A stretch of 64,000 nt of DNA from JAEUQQ01 sp963697285 (GCA_963697285.1 CAVONI010000002.1:372001-436000), one strand, 5' to 3'; counted from the first letter of the stretch, positions 17,802 through 25,733 are shown. Numbers and translations: made by a program. The notes: generated by a model from the sequence alone, not told the origin.

Positions 17802-19004
17802 TCAGCGCGCTCCCGTGAGCGCGTCGCGGACGCACGTCAACTGCTCGTCGACCGCACCATCCAGGCCGCCGCCCTGTGCCGATTCCGGCCGTCCCCCCCC
17901 TCGTCCGCCGAATCGCAAACAGAGCGTCTTCACGAGGGCACCGCAGTCGAAGGTGTCGCTTGCGCTGCGCGCGCAGGCCACCAGGGCTGGTTGCTCCCGG
18001 GTGAAGACGACGGCAACGGCAGCGCCGTGCGAGCACGCCGCAGACACCAGCGGCTTGAGCGTCGATGCGTCGTAGCCGTCGACGACCGCGACCACGCAGG
18101 CACGTCCCCCTATCGTCTCGGCCGTGGTGGCCAGCGCAGCGCCCGCGTGTCCCGCGAGTTCGAGTTGCAGGTCGCGGATGCGTTTCTCGGCGTCCTTCAC
18201 CTGCACCTGCAAGCGGCCGATGCCATCGGGCAGCTCGTGCGGCAGCACCGACAGCGTGCGCACGGCACCCGTCACGGCGTCCCGGTTCGTGCGAAACGCC
18301 GCGAGGGCACGTCCACCGCAGACGAACGCGATGCGGGCACCTCCCTTGTAGCGTTCCCAGCCGCAGACGGAAATCTGCCCGATCTCGCCGGTGTGCAACA
18401 CGTGCGTCCCGCCGCAGGCCGACAGGTCGAAATCGCCGATGTCGATCAGGCGCAGGCGCCCTCCGCGCGTGGGCGATTTCCGGAGCGGCAGGGCAGCCGC
18501 TTCGGCGTCGCTGACGAAACGGATGCTCACTGGCCGGTTGCTCCAGACCACCTCGTTGGCCAGCGTTTCGGCGCGATCGATCTCGGCCCGTGTCACGTCG
18601 CGCGCCAGGTCGATGGTCGACACGTCGCGTCCCAGGTGGAAACTCTCGGTCCTGATCCCGAACAGGTGGTCAAAGGCCGCAGACAGGACGTGCTGCCCGG
18701 TGTGCTGCTGCCGATGGTCGTGACGCCGGGGTGCGTCAACCGTGCCGGCGACCTGGCTCCCGACCGACAGGCTGGCAGCATCGACAAGGTGGACAACCTG
18801 GTCGGTCGCCTCGTCGTCGAGCACGTCGACGACGCGAGCGTCGCCGAGCGTGCCAGTGTCGTGAGGCTGCCCCCCCGAACTCGGGTAGAACGCCGTCCGG
18901 TCCAGGACGATGCGTACCCCGTCGGAAGCGGATTCGACCGACACGACCGTCGCGTCGAAGGTCAGCCGAGCTGGTTCAGTGTAGTAAAGGCGGAGAGTGG
19001 GCAC
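17802..19004 (-). CDS. AlaX-like alanyl-tRNA editing protein with DHHA1 domain
   Basis: A free-standing 400-residue relative of the alanyl-tRNA synthetase editing domain, expected to hydrolyse mischarged Ser- or Gly-tRNA(Ala). The zinc ligands are visible in HTGQHVLS (near residue 97) and CGGTHVLH (near 202), and the FYPSSGGQPHDTG stretch near 40 is the N-terminal signature. A coiled region and a C-terminal DHHA1 domain ending GGGRPESAQGGG make this the long AlaX class. The GTG at 19004 is chosen because a TACAAT box ends eight bases upstream and the only longer in-frame start is a TTG at 19028. It is convergent with dacB. Confidence 0.85.
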   Translation of the reverse strand: MPTLRLYYTEPARLTFDATVVSVESASDGVRIVLDRTAFYPSSGGQPHDTGTLGDARVVDVLDDEATDQVVHLVDAASLSVGSQVAGTVDAPRRHDHRQQHTGQHVLSAAFDHLFGIRTESFHLGRDVSTIDLARDVTRAEIDRAETLANEVVWSNRPVSIRFVSDAEAAALPLRKSPTRGGRLRLIDIGDFDLSACGGTHVLHTGEIGQISVCGWERYKGGARIAFVCGGRALAAFRTNRDAVTGAVRTLSVLPHELPDGIGRLQVQVKDAEKRIRDLQLELAGHAGAALATTAETIGGRACVVAVVDGYDASTLKPLVSAACSHGAAVAVVFTREQPALVACARSASDTFDCGALVKTLCLRFGGRGGGRPESAQGGGLDGAVDEQLTCVRDALTGAR

Positions 19005-19012
19005 AGGGGAAC

Positions 19013-19018
19013 ATTGTA
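19013..19018 (-). promoter_or_regulatory. -10-like box of the alaX-type gene (leaderless candidate)
   Basis: On the minus strand TACAAT is followed by eight bases and then the GTG start. There is no room for a ribosome-binding site. No clear -35 element is seen. Confidence 0.35.
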
Positions 19019-19070
19019 GACGTGGCAACCCCAGTTTCCAGATGGCCCGTCACCAACTCACCAATAATCG

Positions 19071-19091
19071 AGTTGGGGTCAGACCCCAATT
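19071..19091. repeat. Dispersed 21-bp palindrome, copy 3 (inverted orientation)
   Basis: The centre base is A rather than T, so this copy is in the opposite orientation to the other four. The left arm has one mismatch (AGTTGGGGTC); the right arm GACCCCAATT is perfect. It sits in the divergent gap between the alaX-type gene and queE. Confidence 0.8.
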
Positions 19092-19198
19092 GGGGGTTCT
19101 GCGGGAGGGGGGCGGCAAGGGCTGGGATGGCGGGGGGTTGCGCGATCCGTGGTGGGGCGGACACACTGGCAACCTCGGTTCCGGCGCAAACCTCCGGT

Positions 19199-19210
19199 TA
19201 CAATCGGAGG
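19199..19210 (+). promoter_or_regulatory. -10-like box and adjoining CGGAGG before queE
   Basis: TACAAT (19199-19204) runs directly into CGGAGG (19205-19210), six bases before the queE ATG. Either the leader is only a few bases long, or CGGAGG works as the ribosome-binding site of a transcript started further upstream. Confidence 0.35.
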
Positions 19211-19216
19211 TTCGAC

Positions 19217-19861
19217 ATGACGTTGACCATCAACGAGATCTTCTACTCCATCCAGGGCGAGTCGCTGCGCAGCGGCGAACGGTGCGTGTTCGTGCGCCTG
19301 ACGGCGTGCGACCTGCGCTGTGCCTGGTGCGACACGGCGTACGCGTTTACCGAGGGCCGCAGGATGACGCTCGACGCCATCGTCGCGCAGGTCGAATCGT
19401 TTCCCTGCTCGCTGGTCGAGATCACCGGCGGCGAACCACTGCTGCAGAAGAACGTCGTCCCGTTGATGGAACGCCTCGTCGCGCTCGGCAAGACGGTCGT
19501 GGTCGAAACGGGCGGACACCTGCCCATTGCCCACCTGCCGGATGCGGTCGTGCGGATCGTGGACGTGAAGTGCCCCGGCAGCGGCGAGGCCCACCGGATG
19601 CACTGGCCGAACCTGGACACGCTCACGCCGCGCGACGAGGTGAAGTTCGTCATCGCCGACCGCGCCGACTACGAGTACGCGCGCCACGTCATCCGCACCC
19701 ACGATCTCGCCGCGCGCTGCGCCGCGGTGCACCTCTCGCCCGTCCACGGTGCCGCCGACATGGGAGCGCTCGCCGCCTGGATCCTCGAAGATGCATTGCC
19801 CGTGCGGTTTCAGGTGCAGGTGCACAAGTACATCTGGGGCCCGGAGGTACGAGGGGTATGA
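19217..19861 (+). CDS. queE: 7-carboxy-7-deazaguanine synthase (radical SAM)
   Basis: QueE converts carboxytetrahydropterin to 7-carboxy-7-deazaguanine on the way to queuosine. The 214-residue protein has the radical-SAM cluster motif CDLRCAWC (Cys31, Cys35, Cys38; Cx3Cx2C), the EIFYSIQGE N-terminus that binds substrate, and the EITGGEPL stretch that contacts SAM. CGGAGG lies six bases before the ATG. The stop overlaps the queC start (ATGA), so the two are coupled. Together with tgt near 62 kb this shows a queuosine pathway; queD and queF are not in the window. Confidence 0.94.
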   Translation: MTLTINEIFYSIQGESLRSGERCVFVRLTACDLRCAWCDTAYAFTEGRRMTLDAIVAQVESFPCSLVEITGGEPLLQKNVVPLMERLVALGKTVVVETGGHLPIAHLPDAVVRIVDVKCPGSGEAHRMHWPNLDTLTPRDEVKFVIADRADYEYARHVIRTHDLAARCAAVHLSPVHGAADMGALAAWILEDALPVRFQVQVHKYIWGPEVRGV

Positions 19862-20559
19862 CCTCCACGTCTCCGCGGCCCGCCGTCGTCCTGCTCAGCG
19901 GCGGGCTCGATTCGTACACGGTGGCCGCGATCGCCCAGGTCGAAGGGTTCGACGTCTGCGCGCTCACCGTGCGCTACGGTCAGGTGCACGACCGCGAGAT
20001 CGAATCGGCCCGCGCCGTCGTCCGGTCGCTTGCCGTTGCGCGTCACGTCGAGATCGACCTCGACCTGCGCGGCATCGCGCACTCGGCGCTCACCGGCACC
20101 AGCGTCGTCCCGAAGGACCGCGACGTCGATGCGACCGACATCCCGTCGACCTACGTGCCTGCCCGCAACACCATCTTCCTCTCGCTCGCGCTGGCCTGGG
20201 CCGAGACACTCGGGGCGAGCGACATCTTCCTGGGCGTCAACGCCCTCGACTACTCGGGCTATCCTGACTGCCGGCCCGAATACATCGATGCGTTCGCCCA
20301 CCTGGCCGACCTCGCAACGCGTGCGGGCGTCGGAGGCGCGCGCTTCGCCATCCACGCGCCGCTGCTGCACATGACCAAGGCCCAGATCATCCGCCGCGGC
20401 GTCGAGCTGGGGCTCGACTACGGCCTGAGCCACAGCTGCTACGATCCACGGGCGGACGGACGCCCGTGCCAGCACTGCGACAGTTGCGTGCTGCGTGCCC
20501 GCGGGTTCGCTGACGCCGGCGTGCCCGACCCACTCGTGAACCCCGCTCGCAACGTGTGA
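19858..20559 (+). CDS. queC: 7-cyano-7-deazaguanine (preQ0) synthase
   Basis: QueC uses ATP and ammonia to turn 7-carboxy-7-deazaguanine into preQ0. The 233-residue protein has the PP-loop LLSGGLDS near residue 12, the VPARNTIFLS stretch near 100, and a C-terminal zinc site (SCYDP, then CQHCDSC). Its ATG overlaps the queE stop by four bases. Length and motifs are normal, and the start is fixed by the overlap and the PP-loop position. Confidence 0.95.
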   Translation: MTSTSPRPAVVLLSGGLDSYTVAAIAQVEGFDVCALTVRYGQVHDREIESARAVVRSLAVARHVEIDLDLRGIAHSALTGTSVVPKDRDVDATDIPSTYVPARNTIFLSLALAWAETLGASDIFLGVNALDYSGYPDCRPEYIDAFAHLADLATRAGVGGARFAIHAPLLHMTKAQIIRRGVELGLDYGLSHSCYDPRADGRPCQHCDSCVLRARGFADAGVPDPLVNPARNV

Positions 20560-20578
20560 GCCCTCCGGAGCCAGCCTC

Positions 20579-20908
20579 ATGCCGCTGACCTTCTACACGA
20601 AGCCCACCTGAACGACGTGCATCAACGCCAGGCGTGCCCTGGATGAGCGCGGCGTCGCCGTCACACAGATCGACATCAACAAGAACCCGCCGGATCGCGC
20701 GTTCCTCGAGCGCCACGTGCCGAAGGAGGGATTCCTGGCCTTCGTCAGCACCCGGAGCCCGGTGTTCAAGACGCGCGCCCTGCCCGCGTCGAAGGCCGAG
20801 GCCATCGACCTGATGCTCGAGAACCCGAACCTGATCAAGCGTCCCATCCTCGTGAAGGGCACGTCGGTCACGTTCGGATTCGACAAGGGCGTGTATGGGG
20901 CACTCTAG
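20579..20908 (+). CDS. ArsC/Spx-like thioredoxin-fold protein, probable selenoprotein (in-frame TGA read as Sec)
   Basis: From the ATG at 20579 the frame reads ten codons to FYTKPT, meets TGA at 20609-20611, and continues TTCINARRALDERG for 98 more codons to a TAG. In the ArsC/Spx family the residue at the TGA is the active-site cysteine of a CxxC motif, so reading it as selenocysteine gives UTTC. The remainder is intact and family-like: KNPPDRAFLERHV, then RPILVKG near residue 92 with the cis-proline. GGAG lies eight bases before the ATG. A small hairpin starts 16 bases after the TGA, where bacterial SECIS elements lie. If the TGA were a real stop, only a 10-residue peptide would remain. Selenocysteine genes are not in this window, so a nonsense mutation is the alternative. 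Confidence 0.75.
20612..20642 (+). promoter_or_regulatory. Candidate bacterial SECIS hairpin downstream of the in-frame TGA
   Basis: CCAGG (20628-20632) pairs with CCTGG (20638-20642) around the loop CGTGC (20633-20637), which has a G at its second position. The loop begins 21 bases after the TGA, within the spacing known for bacterial SECIS elements. The five-base-pair stem is short, so structure prediction and homologue comparison are needed. Confidence 0.45.
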
Positions 20909-20995
20909 GACGACGCGCGCGGCGAGTGGGCGGCAGGGCGAAGACGCCCGCGCGCCGATCGGGGCCTCGCAGGATCCCGGCGCCGGCAGCGCCTG

Positions 20996-21931
20996 ATGTC
21001 GGAGGTCCGCATCGGCACGTCGGGATGGAGCTATCCGCACGGCCGCGGGACGTGGAACGGCGTGTTCTACCCCGCTGCGCCGGGCATCCGCACGCCTCGC
21101 CGTTTCGACGAGTTGGCCTACTACGCCGAGCACTTCGACACGGTTGAAGTGAACAGCACGTTCTACCGCGTCCCCACGCCGGAGACCTCGGCGTCGTGGG
21201 CGCGGCGCACCCCGCCCGACTTCGAGTTCGCCGTGAAGCTGCACCAGCAGTTCACGCATCCGGCCATGCACGCCGAGTCGAGCGGCGATCACTCGGGACG
21301 ACTCAGCCAGGCAGACGTGGACGCGTTCAGGCGCGCGATGGATCCACTGGCGTCGGCCGGCAAGCTCGGCCCGCTGCTCGTCCAGTTCCCGCCATCGTTC
21401 ACCAACGACGCGGCGGCGCAGCGTTACCTGGCGTGGATGCTGGACGCGTTCGGCGACTGGACGCTCGCCCTCGAACTGCGGCACCGATCGTGGAGCGACG
21501 CGCCGGAGGCGACGCTCGACCTGCTCGCGGCACACGACGCCGCCTGGGTGCAGATCGACGAGCCGAAGTTCAGTTCGTCGATCAGGCAGGATCTGCGTCC
21601 GAACGTCGAGCGGTTGTTCTACATGCGGATGCACGGCCGCAACGCCGCGCAGTGGTGGACCCACGAAGCGACCGAGGACCGCTACAACTACCTGTATTCG
21701 AGCGACGAGCTGGAGCCGTTCGCGGCGCGTGTCGAAGAGGCGCGCCGGCTCGCCAGGAAGATCTACCTCTTCATGAACAACCACTTCGAGGCGAAGGCGG
21801 TCGCGAATGCCGCCATGATCACCGACCGTCTCGGCCTCGAGGTACGCGGCACCTATACAGACGAGTTCCTCGAGAGATTCCCGCACCTGCGCGGGCGCGT
21901 CACTGCGGCGGCGCGCCAGTCGCTGTTTTGA
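20996..21931 (+). CDS. DUF72 (YecE-like) family protein
   Basis: A 311-residue TIM-barrel-like protein with the family signatures RIGTSGWSYPH at the N-terminus, VEVNSTFYRVPT near residue 43, FEFAVKLHQQFTH near 74 and MRMHGR near 204, followed by YLYSSDEL and the FMNNHFEAKAV stretch near 259. The biochemical function of DUF72 proteins is not established. Its 3' end overlaps the 3' end of the convergent cyclophilin gene by 32 bases. Confidence 0.88.
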   Translation: MSEVRIGTSGWSYPHGRGTWNGVFYPAAPGIRTPRRFDELAYYAEHFDTVEVNSTFYRVPTPETSASWARRTPPDFEFAVKLHQQFTHPAMHAESSGDHSGRLSQADVDAFRRAMDPLASAGKLGPLLVQFPPSFTNDAAAQRYLAWMLDAFGDWTLALELRHRSWSDAPEATLDLLAAHDAAWVQIDEPKFSSSIRQDLRPNVERLFYMRMHGRNAAQWWTHEATEDRYNYLYSSDELEPFAARVEEARRLARKIYLFMNNHFEAKAVANAAMITDRLGLEVRGTYTDEFLERFPHLRGRVTAAARQSLF

Positions 21932-22553
21932 CCGTCACCTTCTTGATCATGTCGGTCACCTGCAGCCTGGCGACGACATCCATGCCAGACAGGACGCGGC
22001 CGATCACCGTGTGCTTCCCGTCCAGCTTCGGCTGCGGGGCCAGGGTGATGTACATCTGGCTGTCGGCGGTGGTGGCGTCGCCGGAGTGGGCCATGGCGAC
22101 CGCGCCCCGCACGTGCGTGCGCTTCTTCGAGAACTCGGCCACGCCGATCGCCTTCCCGCTCCCGGCCGAGAATCCCCGTCCCCACCAGTCGCGTCTCGAC
22201 ATGTCACGCGTCTGCGGGTCACCGAACTGCACGACGAACCCCGGATCGACGCGCATGATGCGCTGGCCGTTGTAGAAGTTGCGCTTGATCAGGCGCAGCA
22301 CCTGTTCGACGGATTTCGGGGCCTCGTCGGGATAGGTCTCGAACTCGATCGTCCCCTTGACGGTCTCGATGACCACGATGGGACCGGCTCCCGGCGACGG
22401 CTTCAGAGCCGCGGACGAGGCGGGCGCCTGGGCCTTGGCGGCCGGAGCCTTGGCCGCGCCACTGCCCTGCGCGGCCGCGACGCCTGCACCGACCAGGATC
22501 ATCCCCACGGCCGCGACTCCCGCAGCCATCCACGACACCCTCCGCGTTCGCAT
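21900..22553 (-). CDS. Exported peptidyl-prolyl cis-trans isomerase, cyclophilin type
   Basis: A 217-residue protein: a signal peptide (to about residue 30, ending GVAAAQ), a short Ala/Pro linker, and a cyclophilin domain. ETVKGTIEFETYPDEAPKSV is its first strand, and FYNGQRIMRVDPGFVVQFGDP and VAMAHSGDATTADSQMYI contain the usual active-site positions. It should act on periplasmic folding clients. The ATG at 22553 has GGAG nine bases upstream; a TTG at 22571 would add six residues. It is the last gene of the long minus-strand cluster and ends inside the DUF72 gene. Confidence 0.88.
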   Translation of the reverse strand: MRTRRVSWMAAGVAAVGMILVGAGVAAAQGSGAAKAPAAKAQAPASSAALKPSPGAGPIVVIETVKGTIEFETYPDEAPKSVEQVLRLIKRNFYNGQRIMRVDPGFVVQFGDPQTRDMSRRDWWGRGFSAGSGKAIGVAEFSKKRTHVRGAVAMAHSGDATTADSQMYITLAPQPKLDGKHTVIGRVLSGMDVVARLQVTDMIKKVTVKTATGAPPQ

Positions 22554-22577
22554 GGCGATCACTCCGTTCAACGTGGG

Positions 22578-23285
22578 TCACGCGCGCCCGATGCGCGTGA
22601 CGCCGATCCGTGGACACAGCGGCGCGATGGGACACGCCCCGCATCGCGGGTACACGGGCTTGCACACCTGCTGTCCCCACGTCACCAGGTACAGGTTGAT
22701 GTCGGCCCACCATCGCCTGGCCGCCACCGCGTACAACGCCATCTCGGTCTGCTCGGGGGTCTTCGTTTCGACCCAGCCGAAGCGGTTCGCGATGCGGTGG
22801 ACGTGCGTATCCACGCAGATATTATCTGCGCTCCGGTGCGCGACGATCATCACGAGATTCGCGGTCTTCCGTCCCACGCCCGGCAGGCTCGTCAACTCCT
22901 CCATGGTCCGCGGCGTCACGCCACCGAATCGGTCGAGGATGTGGCGGCAGGTCGCCTTGAGGTGCCGCGCCTTGTTCCGGTAGAAGCTGACGGGATAGAT
23001 CAGGCCCTCGATCGTCTTCGGCTGCAGCCGCGCGATCGCCTCGGGCGTCGCCGCGCGCGCGAACAGCCGGAGCGACGCGGCGTGCGTCACGGCGTCGCGC
23101 GTCTGTGCCGACAGCAGCGTGGCGACGAGGGTCTGGAATGCTGTCGCAGCGTTGTCTTCCTGCAGTTTCTCGATCGCGGGCAGCTCCATGTCCTGGATGG
23201 CGACCTTCAGCCGCCGCATGATCGGGCCGATGGTGCTCCGGCGAGGCAGCACCGGTCCCCCCACGCGTGCCTTCGTGGTGCTCAT
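22578..23285 (-). CDS. nth: Endonuclease III (DNA glycosylase/AP lyase)
   Basis: Nth removes oxidised pyrimidines and cleaves the abasic site. The 235-residue protein has the helix-hairpin-helix LPGVGRKTA with the catalytic Lys, the catalytic Asp in VDTHVHR, and a C-terminal 4Fe-4S loop with exact Cx6Cx2Cx5C spacing. Its start overlaps the stop of the 2-hydroxyacid dehydrogenase by four bases, so it is in the same transcript. The N-terminal extension of about 25 residues is slightly longer than in E. coli. Confidence 0.94.
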   Translation of the reverse strand: MSTTKARVGGPVLPRRSTIGPIMRRLKVAIQDMELPAIEKLQEDNAATAFQTLVATLLSAQTRDAVTHAASLRLFARAATPEAIARLQPKTIEGLIYPVSFYRNKARHLKATCRHILDRFGGVTPRTMEELTSLPGVGRKTANLVMIVAHRSADNICVDTHVHRIANRFGWVETKTPEQTEMALYAVAARRWWADINLYLVTWGQQVCKPVYPRCGACPIAPLCPRIGVTRIGRA

Positions 23286-24265
23286 CGGCTGCCGGCGCGC
23301 TGCACCGGCGCAACCGGTGTCAAAGGGGCGCGCCCCGCCAGCACTTCGACGACGTTGCGTGCCGCGAGATCGGCCATGGCGGTCCGGGTCTCGATGGTGC
23401 CTGAGCCCAGGTGTGGCACGAGCAACACGTTGTCGAGCGGCAGCAGGTCGGGATGAACGATCGGTTCGCGTTCGAAGACGTCGAGCGCGGCGCCGGCGAT
23501 CACGTGGTCTCGCAGCGCCTGGGCCAGTGCGGCCTCGTCGACGACGGGTCCGCGGGTGGTGTTGACGAGATAGGCGCTGCGTTTCATGCGCGAGAGTTCG
23601 ACCGGGCCGATCAGGTGCCGCGTCTCGGGCGTCAGCGGGACGTGCAGCGACACGACGTCAGACGACTCCAGCAGTTCCTCGAGCGACATCCACGTCGCGT
23701 CGGGTTCATCGTTGCGGCGCCGGTCGCCGCGGCCGGCGTAGGCAATCGCCATCCCGAACGCCCGCGCACGCTGCCCGAGGGCGCGCCCGATGCGACCATC
23801 CCCGACGATCCCCAGTTGAAGGCCGCGGACCTCGCGTCCCAGCATGAAGTCGAAGCCCCATCCCTGCCAGCCGCCGCGTCGAATCAGCCGGTCGCCTTCG
23901 GTGATCCGGCGGGTGATGTCGAGCACCAGGCACATGGTGAGATCGGCCACCGCGTCAGTGAGGACGTCGGGGGTGTTCGTGACGAGGATGCCGCGTGCCT
24001 GCGCCGCGGCGACATCGACGTTGTCGTAGCCGACGGCGACGTTTGCGACGATCTTCAGCGTCGGCAATCCCGCGTCGAAGACGGGCGCGTCGAAGCGGTT
24101 GGTGAGCAGTCCCACCACCGCGTCGGCGCCCACGATGCGTTCGAGGAGCTCAGCAGGGGTCAGGTCGGCTGGTCCGTCGTGGAGGTCGACCACGGCTACC
24201 TCGCGCACGCGCTCGATCGCGACCACGGGGAGGGACCTGGTGATGAGGACGCGCGGTTGTGACAT
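23282..24265 (-). CDS. NAD(P)-dependent D-2-hydroxyacid dehydrogenase (glyoxylate/hydroxypyruvate reductase-like)
   Basis: A 327-residue dehydrogenase with a Rossmann fold (GIVGDGRIGRA, residues about 150-160) and the catalytic set Arg in VNTTRGPVVDE, Glu in FEREP and His in VPHLGS. The VANVAVGYDNVD stretch near 76 is typical of glyoxylate and hydroxypyruvate reductases (GyaR/GhrB). Its stop overlaps nth. It lies 57 bases downstream of the microcompartment genes and could reduce a 2-oxo product or oxidise lactate made there. No terminal targeting helix is obvious, so a place inside the shell is not supported by sequence. Confidence 0.88.
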   Translation of the reverse strand: MSQPRVLITRSLPVVAIERVREVAVVDLHDGPADLTPAELLERIVGADAVVGLLTNRFDAPVFDAGLPTLKIVANVAVGYDNVDVAAAQARGILVTNTPDVLTDAVADLTMCLVLDITRRITEGDRLIRRGGWQGWGFDFMLGREVRGLQLGIVGDGRIGRALGQRARAFGMAIAYAGRGDRRRNDEPDATWMSLEELLESSDVVSLHVPLTPETRHLIGPVELSRMKRSAYLVNTTRGPVVDEAALAQALRDHVIAGAALDVFEREPIVHPDLLPLDNVLLVPHLGSGTIETRTAMADLAARNVVEVLAGRAPLTPVAPVQRAGSR

Positions 24266-24322
24266 GCGGCAATCCGTGAGGCAACCGCCGCGAGGCGGCG
24301 CGGGGCAGGCGCGCCTCGCCGA

Positions 24323-24562
24323 TCAGTGGCCCATGCTCTGGCAGAAGCCGCAGTGTTCGCAGGCGACGTGCGGCTCGATCATGCACGGCCCGTCACCGGC
24401 GGGCACGAGGAACCGCGCGTGGCTGGCGGCCAGGGCACGTGGGAGGTTCCCCGGCAGCAAGCCCGGTGCGCCCGCCTGCGCGGGCATTGGAGCAGGCCCG
24501 GCCGAACCGAGTTGGCGCGCGATCGCCTCGCGGATCACGGCGCGGAGTGCATCTTCGTTCAT
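24323..24562 (-). CDS. Small microcompartment-associated protein with N-terminal amphipathic helix and C-terminal Cys cluster
   Basis: A 79-residue protein of unknown function. Residues 2-18 (from NEDALRAVIREAI) form an amphipathic helix of the kind that targets cargo to microcompartment shells. A flexible Pro/Ala/Gly linker (about 20-40) follows, and the C-terminus has Cys60, Cys68, Cys71 and Cys74 with His65, His70 and His79. The Cx2Cx2C spacing could hold an iron-sulfur cluster or zinc. Its ATG overlaps the stop of the first pentameric shell gene (ATGA). I do not recognise a named family. A redox or metal role inside the shell is inferred only from the layout. Confidence 0.7.
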   Translation of the reverse strand: MNEDALRAVIREAIARQLGSAGPAPMPAQAGAPGLLPGNLPRALAASHARFLVPAGDGPCMIEPHVACEHCGFCQSMGH

Positions 24563-24840
24563 GGCGTCGCCTCGAAAAGGTCGATCTCGTCGATGATACC
24601 GACGATCGCGGCGTCGACGGTGGCAAACGTGCGGCCGAGCACCTGCCCGGCCGACTTGCCCTCGACCACCACGAGCACGCGTTCACCCACGCCGGCCCCG
24701 ACGCCGTCGATGGCCAGCAGGGCCAGGCCGCGGTCGGTGCCGTCCGGGGTGATCGGCTGCACGAGCAGCAGCTTGGCGCTGTCGAGGGTGTGCTGCTTGT
24801 GCGAGCTGACGACGGTGCCGATGACGCGACCGAGTTGCAT
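24559..24840 (-). CDS. Microcompartment pentameric shell protein (EutN/CcmL, BMC-P), copy A
   Basis: A 93-residue BMC-P protein that should cap a vertex of the polyhedral shell as a pentamer. It starts MQLGRVIGTVVSSHKQHTL, has LLVQPITPDGT and GAGVGERVLVVVEGKSAGQVL in the middle, and ends DAAIVGIIDEIDL, the standard EutN/CcmL order. It overlaps the small Cys-cluster gene downstream by four bases. It differs from the other two pentamers in its longer loop before the last strand and in its C-terminal tail. Confidence 0.93.
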   Translation of the reverse strand: MQLGRVIGTVVSSHKQHTLDSAKLLLVQPITPDGTDRGLALLAIDGVGAGVGERVLVVVEGKSAGQVLGRTFATVDAAIVGIIDEIDLFEATP

Positions 24841-24888
24841 GGGTCGTCTGTGGGTGAGGCGGTGTGACTGTCGTCCGGCCGGGCTCGC

Positions 24889-25158
24889 CTACGACTCCAC
24901 GTCCCAGTGATCGATGATGCCGACGATGCTCGCGTCGGTGGGCACCGGGTCTGGCGCCCAGGGAAACGACGCCTCGGCACCCCGGACGTAGAACACGTGC
25001 TCTCCGACGCCGGCCCCGACGCCGTCCGCGGCCACCAGCGTCTTTCCTGCGTGGTCACCCGCGGGCGTCATCGGCTGGATGACGAGCAGGGTCCGGCTGT
25101 CGAGCCGTGCGTCCTTGCGGGTGGCCACTACCGTGCCCACCACCTTGGCGATCTGCAC
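24889..25158 (-). CDS. Microcompartment pentameric shell protein (EutN/CcmL, BMC-P), copy B
   Basis: An 89-residue BMC-P protein beginning MQIAKVVGTVVATRKDARL and ending DASIVGIIDHWDVES. It has an unusual insertion around YVRGAEASFPWAPDPVP where copies A and C are shorter or differ, so the three pentamers are probably not interchangeable. The GTG at 25158 is preceded by AAGGAG with eight-base spacing; that site overlaps the end of copy C. The upstream in-frame start at 25227 would add 23 non-family residues and was rejected. Confidence 0.92.
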   Translation of the reverse strand: MQIAKVVGTVVATRKDARLDSRTLLVIQPMTPAGDHAGKTLVAADGVGAGVGEHVFYVRGAEASFPWAPDPVPTDASIVGIIDHWDVES

Positions 25159-25163
25159 GCCGG

Positions 25164-25439
25164 TCACTCCTTCACCGTCATCGACACGGTGTCGACGACA
25201 CCGATGATGGCCGCATCGACCGGACACGAACCGAGTCCGGTCGCCATGCGCGCCGAGCTGCCACTGACCACCAGCACGATCTCCCCCGGGCCGGCATCGA
25301 CGGTGTCGATGGCGACCAGGTGATTGCCGTCGGCCTTGCCCTTCGGATCGACCGGCCTGACGAGCAGCAACTTCGTGCTCAGCAGCTTCTCGTCCTTGCG
25401 CGTGGCGACGACCGTGCCGACGACCTTGGCGAGGATCAC
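25164..25439 (-). CDS. Microcompartment pentameric shell protein (EutN/CcmL, BMC-P), copy C
   Basis: A 91-residue BMC-P protein with a GTG start: MILAKVVGTVVATRKDEKL, LLLVRPVDPKGK, GPGEIVLVVSGSSAR, ending DAAIIGVVDTVSMTVKE. It lies six bases downstream of the hexameric shell gene and five bases before copy B, with no terminator between them. Having three BMC-P genes in one locus is characteristic of the planctomycete/verrucomicrobial (PVM)-type sugar-degrading microcompartments and their relatives. Confidence 0.93.
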   Translation of the reverse strand: MILAKVVGTVVATRKDEKLLSTKLLLVRPVDPKGKADGNHLVAIDTVDAGPGEIVLVVSGSSARMATGLGSCPVDAAIIGVVDTVSMTVKE

Positions 25440-25445
25440 GAGACC

Positions 25446-25733
25446 TTACTTGCCGCTGGCCTTGCCGATCGGCAGCACGTCTTCGAGGTTCGCATGCGGA
25501 CGCGGGATGACGTGCACCGCGACCAGCTCGCCCACGCGGCGCGCGGCCGCTGCGCCGGCGTCGGTTGCGGCCTTCACGGCAGCGACATCGCCGCGCACGA
25601 TGGCCGTCACGTAGCCTGCGCCAATCTTCTCCCAGCCCACCAGGGTGACCTTTGCGGCCTTCACCATGGCGTCGGCGGCTTCGATCATGGCGACCAGGCC
25701 CTTGGTCTCGATCATGCCCAACGCTTCACCCAT
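25446..25733 (-). CDS. Microcompartment hexameric shell protein (BMC-H, EutM/PduA-like)
   Basis: A 95-residue single-domain BMC protein: ALGMIETKGLVAMIEAADAM at the start, KVTLVGWEKIGAGYVTAIVRGDV in the middle, and HVIPRPHANLEDVLPIG at the end. The VRGDVAAVKAATDAG region leads to the central pore. It should form the hexagonal facets of the shell. It is the only hexamer gene here and no BMC-T (tandem) protein is visible, so either the facets use one protein or other shell genes lie elsewhere. It stands between the aldolase (15-base gap) and the three pentamers. Confidence 0.95.
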   Translation of the reverse strand: MGEALGMIETKGLVAMIEAADAMVKAAKVTLVGWEKIGAGYVTAIVRGDVAAVKAATDAGAAAARRVGELVAVHVIPRPHANLEDVLPIGKASGK

